Shown here piece by piece: positions 52,301-62,371 of a DNA stretch of 64,000 bases. The stretch's first letter is position 1; every line of letters begins with the position of its first letter. The stretch covers positions 130,770,465 to 130,834,464 of the forward strand of contig NC_134414.1 of assembly GCF_030867145.1 (NCBI RefSeq), read 5' to 3'. Under the pieces are notes generated by a model. It had not been told where the DNA came from. It saw nothing but the letters and a program-made list of their open reading frames with translations, and did no database searches. The translations under genes and the position numbers were made by a program. Source of the stretch: Opisthocomus hoazin. Taxonomy: Eukaryota > Chordata > Aves > Opisthocomiformes > Opisthocomidae.

Positions 52301-55300
52301 TAACTGGCTTGTTTACAAAGCGTTCAAATGCAGTTTGAATGAAGCTGAAAATTTAATTCACCCATGTTTCAACCAGGAGTAAAATTTCAAATGAAAATTA
52401 TTTGGGCTCTTCTTGTTAGTCATGCTGGTCAAGTAAAAGAAAGAGATCAGATGGGAATGGTGAGCTACGGAAATGGTTGAAATGGTTTGAATTGTAATGC
52501 GCGTTACAGAAACCTGTGTCCGCTGCCCACTTAACTTTACAAGTCACCGTCAGCAGTTGGTTAGTTTTTAGTAAACTGCTGCTTCTTGAAATTGACACTT
52601 TTTCACCCCCCAAGGCGTTTTTTTGTCCCTATCAGACTATTGCACAGCTTTGGTATGTGGCCGTGTATCTGCGTGAAGCACTAATTCCCGAGTTTTAAGC
52701 AGGCAGCTTGCTTTTGCAGCCTTGACCAAATAACTTGATCTCTTCATTGGTTTTTCCCAATATAATTACCTCATGAGACACCCGTGATAGTAGATTAATA
52801 TTCAAAGATAAAATGTGCTAAGTATTCTAACTGTAAACTAAATAATGATTGGGGTTTGGAGTAAGTAAACAGTGCGCAAATTGGAGATTTAAAAACAATT
52901 TTTTTTTTCACATTTCAAACAATTTGCCAATTAGTTGTGCATATGCTTTGCTGTTCAGCATTAATGCTGACAGATTTTTTATTTTTTTTTTTGTTCCCTG
53001 CACAGGCATCTGTAATTAGAGATATTCGAGGTTCTAAATGCTGCTCTTTACATTATGGTCTTTGTTTCCCTCCTGGGTTCTCACACCCACATACTAAAAG
53101 TAATACCTGACCAGAGGGCATGCATACATTCCAGTTCAGTTTCTAAACTGTTTCATGTATTACAGTAACTATAGCATTATAATTATTGTATTGATTATGT
53201 AGCTGATGAATAAGATCTGTTAAGATCTCTTCATGCCTTAGGAGGGCAGGCAGTACTGTGCGCATTTATCTTTGATTTAATTAGAAATGAACAGATCCAT
53301 TTTTTCAGTACAGAAAAGGAGAGGGGGTGGCTATAGATGGTAAACTTCTTCATGCCATAACTGAAGCTGCACTCCAAACGATCTGAACGGCTTCTTTCCC
53401 TTTTTAGTGGACGTGACTGGACTTGAAATGTATGTCGCAAGGATGTGCACTTTACATGTGCGCTGCACATGATTAGCAAAGGGTATATATTTGCAGTCCT
53501 CCCAGTTTGTCCCCTCCTGCCGCTGTGCGTTACCTTCTCACAGAGGCAGCAATACCAGATTTTGCTGTCAGCTGCTGTTCGCACCTGCTACGTGTTCAGC
53601 CCAACACAGAGAGCCAACGCTTCCCCTGTAACAGTGGAAATATTAATAGTGGGTTTATGTTCCAGGACAGCACCTTTTTAGCTGAACGGCCTTCAGCAGA
53701 TGAATCAACTGTCAGCAATACCTTGCCCTTTGATTTCACCAAACCAGATTCCACTTTGGATAGCGAACAGTCTAATGACAACGAAATCCGGCCAAGACCA
53801 GAAAATCTGGACTCTCAGGCCAGTTTGGCACCTGAAGGTCCGCTCTCCTCGGAGGCTGACATCACTTCTTTTCCTGATGGGCTGAATTTAGAGGATGGGA
53901 ATCGGACTCCTCATTTGGTCCCTGCACCAGTGTTAGGGCGTGATTCTGTGGACTCTCTGGAATGGCTTTCAGCCCCCAATTCTTTAGATGGTAAGTTAAT
54001 ACCATTGACTGAAGCTTAAATTTGGATGCCAGTGTTTCCTGATACTCACCAAAGGTGAAGTTCACCAAAGTGACTTTCAGAAAGGTCTAAAAAATTTGGT
54101 ATCTGTCTTTCTCTGATAGTTTTTACCTTTCCTGTATGCACGTATCCAACAACAATATGCTAAGGTAAAACATTTGTAACAGCTCATAATGCCTGTTTGT
54201 CCCTCCAGGAAATGGTATGCGCATGATAATTGTTTAATTGCACAGAAGTATTTTCCTATAGGGCTTGTTTAGGTGATGCCATGCCGATATAACTGACCTC
54301 TGAAGCAGACTGACTAGCCCTAAGGATGTGTCTCACAGTTACCGCTTTATTGCTTACTCTGCAGTCTTGACTTGGCCCATGGAGTATCTCAGTGAAAAGT
54401 GGGAGGGGTCTTTCTGACTTAGGCCAGGATGTATCACGGGAAACACGCTGCATACAGAGCTACAGACAATAAAATGAATGTAATTTGACACTTTTTATCA
54501 TAAACAACAACTAATTGGATATTTTTTTTTGGTTTTTGAAGATACAGGAGTATCTGAAGACCTTTTGCCTTTAAGTCCTCCTCACCTTGTGCCTGAAGAA
54601 CCTCCATCTACAGGTGATTATGCAGTTCCTCTGCTTTCTGCACCAACAGTGGCCTCTTCATCAGTCGTAGAGACTGACATTAAAGAAACAGTATCTGCTG
54701 AGAAGGAAGAAGTAAATCTGGGTAGTCCTGCAGGCAGTAACAATGCAGACTCTGTGTTGCATCAGTCTGTAGAAGAAGTTCCTTTTCCCTTAGAAGTACA
54801 CCCTATGGAAGATGAAACTGATATGTATCTCGGAGGTAGAGTTATATACGATGATGGGTCTGGTTCAGCTTTTGATGGTTCGGGAAAAGAAATGGAATCA
54901 AGTATTTGGCCTTGGGAAGAAGCAACGCTGGAACCAGTTTTCTACCCTGGTCCTGATAGCTGGCTTGAAGATGACAATAAGTCTTTGTTAATCAGAACTG
55001 AGGATATTCCTGAAGGCATGATCTTAGACTATGTTCTTAACTCTGGGAATAAGTTACATGATGATCCTTCCAAAGATGAGAAAGAAGATTTCCTCGATGA
55101 GTCTGAAATATTTGTCTTTCCAGAGAGTACAACTCAGCAGGTCCCTCTGTTACAGACAGAAGGGCCCTCATCTGTGGAACCATCTACACAGACAGAAACA
55201 TTGGGCATGTACGATTCTTCTTTTGTTAAGCCACCCTTGGTTTTGGAGCCCTCAGTGGACCATTCCTTTGTAGACAGGCCAACTGGAGAGGCCCCTATCT

Positions 55301-58300
55301 CACCGCACAATACAGGTCTGTCTGTGGAAGATAATCTCCTTAGACCTACAGGGACTGTCAGTATGGAGCAACCTGAAGAGTCCAGTGTAGGTCAGAACAT
55401 CATTTCTGAAGCAGCTGAACATCAAAACGAAGACAGGACAATGGTAGAAGAACTATTCACAGTGGGGCAGTCAGATGCAACTGAAGCTGCTACAATACGC
55501 CACTTGGACACAAGCTCTTCAGAAACTGTTCTGACTGCAGATCCTTCCACAGTAAACCCTGATGCTTCCACAGAAGAGGAGCAAACCCTAGATTTATCAT
55601 TGGCAGGCCAAGACACTACTGGATCAGCAGTGAAGAAACCAGCTGATGTTTGGCCTACTGACAGAGCACTAGAAAACTCATTAGATCAGACAGTGCAATC
55701 GGCAACGCCGAGTGCCACTCAAGTTTCAACTCCAGTTCCTTCTGTGATAGATCAGACCACTGTTCTAGAGAGCTTCACCGTGCAGGGTGGTACAGACCAT
55801 GACACGCGTGTTTCCATGAGCTTCAGCACTGTTACAAACTCTTATGTAACTGTGAGCATAACAAGAAGCACTGCTGAGCTTCCATCCCATCTCCCTCCGG
55901 TGGGATCCACGGCGTCATCATCTCTGGCTACCTCCACAAAGCTGGGAGATGAACCAACAAGAGTCCTGGATGTTTCAGCACACCTGGATCACGTGAGCAC
56001 TGTCCACTTTTCTCCTGAGCTGACTGAGGAGGGAAGGAGCGTGACTGAAAGTCACGTGGAGCTGACAACTCATGTCCAGTCCACAGAGATGGCCAGCGTG
56101 GCATGGGCCACACATGAGAATCGCAGTAGTACTCCTGTCCCATCACGAGCTCTAGTCGTGTTTTTCAGTCTTCGGGTTACCAACATGATGTTTTCAGAGG
56201 ACCTGTTCAATAAAAACTCCCCTGAATACAAAGCGTTGGAGCAGCGATTCTTGGAACTGGTAAGAATCACATCTATGCTGAATGTCCATTACCAGACAAA
56301 AATAGTTGGTAAACAATAGTTCATCGGCTGTCTTTTGCAGAGAGCAACTCAAGACTGGTGTTTACAGATATTATTTGTGTCCCTCCATGGGAAAATTCTG
56401 TCTGGAAATGGGGTGGGTAGGGTGTTTTGGGGGTTTTATTCTGCCAGTAGTCTCTCTAAAGCTTAACTTTCTAGGGCAATGGGCCAGATGCTCTGCTGGT
56501 GTCAATAAATGTAGCGGTGCAGCTGAAGTCACTACAGCGCTCCCCTTACTTACTTGCTTCCAGAGTGCTCTGCATTCAGTCTATAGGGAGAGAGCAGTAA
56601 AGAAATGGGGGCTGTGGGGAAGTAACTTTTCTGCGACATATTCACCTCAAGTAAGAGGTAGTTCAGGGAACTAAGCTGTTCCTAAACTGACTGATGGCTA
56701 GCGAATCCTCACAGGAGTTACACAGCAACAACTGTACAATTTTAACTGGAAAATCCCCCCCTCCTGACTGAAATGAGCATTTTGTTGTGGGAGACGAAGG
56801 GAGCAAAGGAGCGAGAGAGAAGGGGGATGTGTCTGAAGGAAATACCCTGTGAAATGGTAAGTACGCCTGGTGCTTAGATCAAGGGAGAGCACTACCTATG
56901 TCCCGAGAACTGTATTTCTGAATCATTGATTTTGGAAACTGTCTGCAAATTGGTATACTCTCTTAAGAACTGCCTGAAGTCCTCGGGCTCCTGGCAGGCT
57001 GCCAGCACGGGCCTTGATTGGGTAAAGCTGTAATGCCCTTGCTGTGGGATTTGGACAAAATAATTCAGACTCCCACTGCCTGATGCAGTTAACAGTGCAG
57101 CTGGCTTGAGTAGAGACCCAAAGATTCAGCTTTTCTGTCACTTCCTCTGTGTTGCAGCTGGTGCCCTACCTTCAGTCAAATCTGACGGGCTTCCAGAATC
57201 TGGAAATCCTGAATTTCAGAAATGGCAGCATTGTGGTGAACAGTCGAATGAAATTTGCCAAACCTGTGCCTCGGAACGTCACCAATGCTGTGTACATGAT
57301 CCTGGAAGACTTCTGCAACACTGCGTATCACACCATGAACCTGGCCATTGATAAATACTCCCTGGATGTGGAATCGGGTAAGGATGGGATGCAGGGAAAT
57401 GCAGCTTGGAGCAAAGGATTTAGAGTGACTTTTGCTTTAAGAATTCACTAAGTATCCCAGCGGCTCGGAGACTGCCCACTGCTTTTCACAGGCTGGGCTT
57501 TAGAAAGACAGTCTTTCACAGAGCTCAAACAAGCGACTAAAAATCTGTCAAGGGACTAAAGAGATGAAAATCAAAATGGGACCCAGACTGAGCAAACTAT
57601 ATGGGGCCCATATAGAAATATGGGGACAAAACTGGCTCATGTAATACTCTATATAATGCCACTGCACTTTCATTGGGGAGTGAGGGTGAAGGCTGGTCAG
57701 TGAGAACAGTGGTGCCCATCTCTCTTGTGCTTAGTTCTATCTCTGGTCTGAACTTCTTCCATGCGGGTGTTCCCACAGGTGGTAGCCAGTTTAGCTGCAC
57801 AGGTAACAGCTGCTGCCTCACTCTTGTGCGAAGGTCTTGCCTGCACTGAAAAGTTAGAGGCCCTCTTAGTTCACTCCTCTGATACAGGGAGAAAGTTTAT
57901 TCCCTGTCCAAGCTAGCCAGTAGTTTACCACTGAAGCAACTCGGAAATACTTCCTGTTTTAAGGTTAGAGAAAAATAGTAGTGCTGACCTGTTGGCAAAT
58001 GGTAGCTGTTCTTCTGAGGTAGCTCTCTTACAAAGATGGTCTAATTAGTATGACAAATCTTCTGATATTGATCATTTAACTGTATGCCAGCCCTCTTCAG
58101 CTTTTGATACAAGTGAGATCTCTGAAACGCTACACGCTTGTGTACCTTCCAGACAGAGGCAAATCACCTCACAGTAGGTGCCGAGTGCCCAAACTCCCCT
58201 TGCCCTTGCCGTACACTGCCTAGACTTTCTGTAAAAAGAAATACTGGAGATCAGCTGTGTTTTACTCATTTGCAAAGTATAGATCCAGCAGACAAGACAG

Positions 58301-61300
58301 CATCTGAGATACTGCATGTTCCAGTAAGAAAAAGAACACTTTACACTTGCTTCTTGGACTGGCTTGTTGGGTGGTCTTAGCTGTGCCACTGACATGCACC
58401 GTGCAGATGGAGGAACACTTCCTAGTGCTCATTCACCTTAGCAGAAAGTTTTGCTACTCAGGAAAGACACACGCTGGATTTTTGTGGATTATTTTAATTA
58501 AGAACCATTAGAGAAAATGTCAGCAGACAGCCAGTGCTTTGTCTCAGCTAGGGTTTGCCTCTATCGTTAATATTTTCTGTTTTGTGTGTTCTCAGGTGAG
58601 CAAGCAGATCCCTGCAAGTTCCAGGCCTGCAATGAGTTCTCTGAATGCTTAGTGAATCGCTGGAGCGGGGAAGCTGAGTGTGTCTGCAATCCTGGCTACC
58701 TAAGCATCGACGGGCTGCCATGCAATAGCATTTGTGATCTGCAACCAAATTTTTGCCTGAATGACGGGAAGTGCGACATCAGCCCTGGGCAAGGGGCCAT
58801 CTGTAGGTAGGTCATCCTGGCTCTTTGAAGTATGTGCTTCCTGTATGAAAAAAACCTTTTTATCTCCTCTGTTGTGGCCTTCTACAAGATTTGTGCAAAA
58901 TTCCGTAAGATAACGCATAACAAGTGAGATGTAATGATCATCAGTTATGTTATGTTGCTGAGAGGAAGTCCCAGTATTAACATTAGTTTTCCTACGTAAA
59001 TATCAGAAATGAGAAAGTAACAAACTTCTTTAAGAGAACAGAAACATCAGCAAATAAAACCGATTAGGAAAAATGGTAGTAATGGAACATACCCAGTTGT
59101 TCAAGTCACCTTCATTGATCTTTGGGGACAGAATTCATCTCCAGAGGTTTTCTCTAGTAGCAAAGTGTTAGATAATGTCATGAAACAGATGAGAGTTAAT
59201 TGCATCACAAAAATTTGTATCTGAAAGGCATATTCATACAGCATAGATATATTAAAAATAGTACTCTTGGTTAAGAAAAAGTCATAAAAGTATATCATTG
59301 GCCATTCAAGAGAAATCATGTGTGGTTCATAAAAAGATCAAGGCACAGGTGCCCTGGTTCAATTTTTTGCTTTTAAAAAGGTACAAATACATTTGAACAG
59401 GATCTCTGTATTTTACGGGTAATGGAAAAGACTTAGGACAAGATATAGACAAATTGATGCTCCCTCTGATATTGCACTTAATTAACAAAATATACCTATC
59501 CACAAAAGGTAGGAGACATTGCAAAAAAAAAAAATTGCTACTAGTAGTTACTATTTATGTTACTTCAGCTGATTTTTTTAAAAAAAGTTCACCTAGAATG
59601 TTTCTAAAGTAAATCTTAGTCCTAGCAGTTAACAGGAGAAATAAAAATGTTTTTAAAGCTATAAAAATGGATAGTATCACAGATGTATTATAAATTTTAT
59701 CATATTTGTATAATAGTGTCAATTAGAAACAGATGAGTGTCTGAACTGAAGCATGCTCTGGCCAGTACTTATTTAGAACGTTTTAAAAAATTTAAAGTAT
59801 TGCTTACTACTTTCAGAAACTACTTAAGATATTTATGTTAGAAGACTTAGTTTCATTGCTGTGAGTGGTCATAAAAAACACAAAACACAATTCCTTTAGT
59901 TGCTATAGCAAAAACTCCCAAACACAGATAATGCAAATATATTATTTTTACTGGTGTATTTAGAGTCAATATTAACATTAAAGTTCTCATGTTCAAAACC
60001 ACAGCAAGGCTGAAATACTGAATGCTGTTTTGGGGCAACTGTTCCAAAGACAGAGTCTTGGACGCATGCTTCTTTCTAGTCATTTAATTTATGTATTTAT
60101 TTAACTAACCATTGTGGAATTCACTAGACTATAAACATTCTGCTTGTTTAACACACCTTCATTTGTATTTACATTACAATATGATTAAGACAACTGCTTT
60201 CTACCTTTACAGTGTTTGATATGTCACATGCAAGGTTCAATCAAGGCATAACTTTTTACTTCGTCTAAACACCTTACAGTTTTAACACATCACAGGATAC
60301 TATAAATTGCAAAAGCCACAGGCTTTATCATCACAAATGCATTATTCTTTTATTATTTTACCTGTCTTCACTTAAATCAGTAACTGGGTTTGTTCAGCCT
60401 GCAGAAGAGAAAGCGCCAGGGAGACATTACTGCGGCTTTTCAGTACTTAAAGGGGGCCTATAGGAAAGACGTGGGACAATCTTTTTAGCAAAGCCTGTTG
60501 CGATAGGACAAGGGGTAATGGTTTTAAATGAAAAGCGGGTAGATTCAGACTGGATATAAGGAAGAAATTTTTCACAATGAGGGCAGTGAAACACTGGCTT
60601 AGGTTGCCCAGAGAGGTGGTCGATGCCCCATCCCTGGGGACATTTAAGGTCAGGTTGGATGGGGCTCTGAGCAACCTGATCGAGTTGAAGATGGCCCTGC
60701 TCACTGCAAGGAGTTGGACTAGATGACCTTTAAAGGCCCCTTCCAACCCAAAATATTCCATGATTCTGTACCAAAAAGGCTGTTCACAATAACAGTAATA
60801 ATAAAAAAAAGTTGGTGCTTGAACATGCAAAGGTACTTACTGAGGTGACTTAACTGAGGGCGCATCATAACAGCAAGTTAAATACATTTACATTAACCAA
60901 ATCTTTTGCTGCTATTTAATTTCCCCGTGTTTCTTTGTTGCAGATGTCGTGTGGGAGAGAACTGGTGGTACAGAGGGGAGCACTGTGAAGAATACGTGTC
61001 AGAGCCACTGGTGGTGGGTATTGCAATTGCTTCCGTGGCAGGATTCCTCCTTGTGGCGTCTGCTGTCATCTTCTTCTTGGCCAGGACCCTTCGAGACCAG
61101 TACACAAAGAGTGACACAGAGGACTCACAGGGGTAAGTGACACCATCTGGTATTTTAAAACACGTCTGCTACAATAAGGATAATTCTGTTTTAAGTCTTG
61201 TATGACACAGTTGACAAGCAACAGGGTGTGCAGGTGCCTTCAAATGCCAGGCTTCCCACATCTGTCGGCTGCCCTTGCAGGCTGCAGAGAAGCTCACAGT

Positions 61301-62322
61301 TTGTTTATTGCTCCCCCAGGCAGGGTGACAGCCTCTCATCCATTGAGAATGCAGTTAAATACAACCCCATGTATGAAAGTGATACGACTGGCTACAGCCA
61401 TTACTACCGGAGATACCCTCAGCTAACCTCCTACAGTTCTACCAGTGCGGAGACATCCACAGACTACAGCAGTGAAGAGATCAGGCACATTTATGAAAAC
61501 AGTGAGCTTACTAAGGAGGTAAATGACCTTGTTTTTGTAGGGGCATGGAAAAGATCATGTAAACAGTAAGCTTATTCCACACTTGTAACCTGAGAGGTGG
61601 GCCCAATCTTGTGTAAACCAGTGTCTATGCTCTAGATAGACAAGTTGGAACTATGGCTGCTGCAACTACTAGTAAAGAGAAGAAAGGACTTTTTTCCCTG
61701 CGTGCTGTTAGGTAAAGCAAAAGGAATGGGTGTATCCTGACCTGCAATGAATTTCACATGATAAAGGAGCTGACTGTTTAAGTAACTTCAGGGGAATTGG
61801 GGAGGTTTGAGATGTTGCTAGGCACAGCCTTTAGCTTTTAATGCCAACTACCTTATGGAAGAGTAGTTATACAGTGAAAACCTGGTGCATTCAGGCCTTT
61901 TTACAGTTAGGGTGTTTTTTTTAAGTTTAGGTCTTTCTACAACTTGCAAGTTAGATCACATCCTTCTCCTTTCTTCCTGTATGTGCAGTATCCAGAGTTT
62001 ACTGTAGAAGGCTAAAGAGAAGGGATTTACACCCAGGAACTACCCACAGATCCTTAAGCAATTGAGAGAGATGTGAATCCAGCCTATAGCTGGCTTGTAG
62101 GCAAAGTATCTATGACAGATAAATGGTTTTGTTAAAGCCTGTTGAAACACCACGCTCTGTACAAACCCTGTTTTTGGTTTAAAAGTAAAGAAAGTAAACC
62201 TACAGCCTGCTGTAGGTGACCCTGCTTCGGCAGGGGGTTGGACTAGATGACCCACAGAGGTCCCTTCCAACCCCGAACATTCTGTGATTCTGTGAATTGC
62301 TGGATTCCAATGAAGTGCTTCA

Positions 62323-62371
<49 letters not shown>

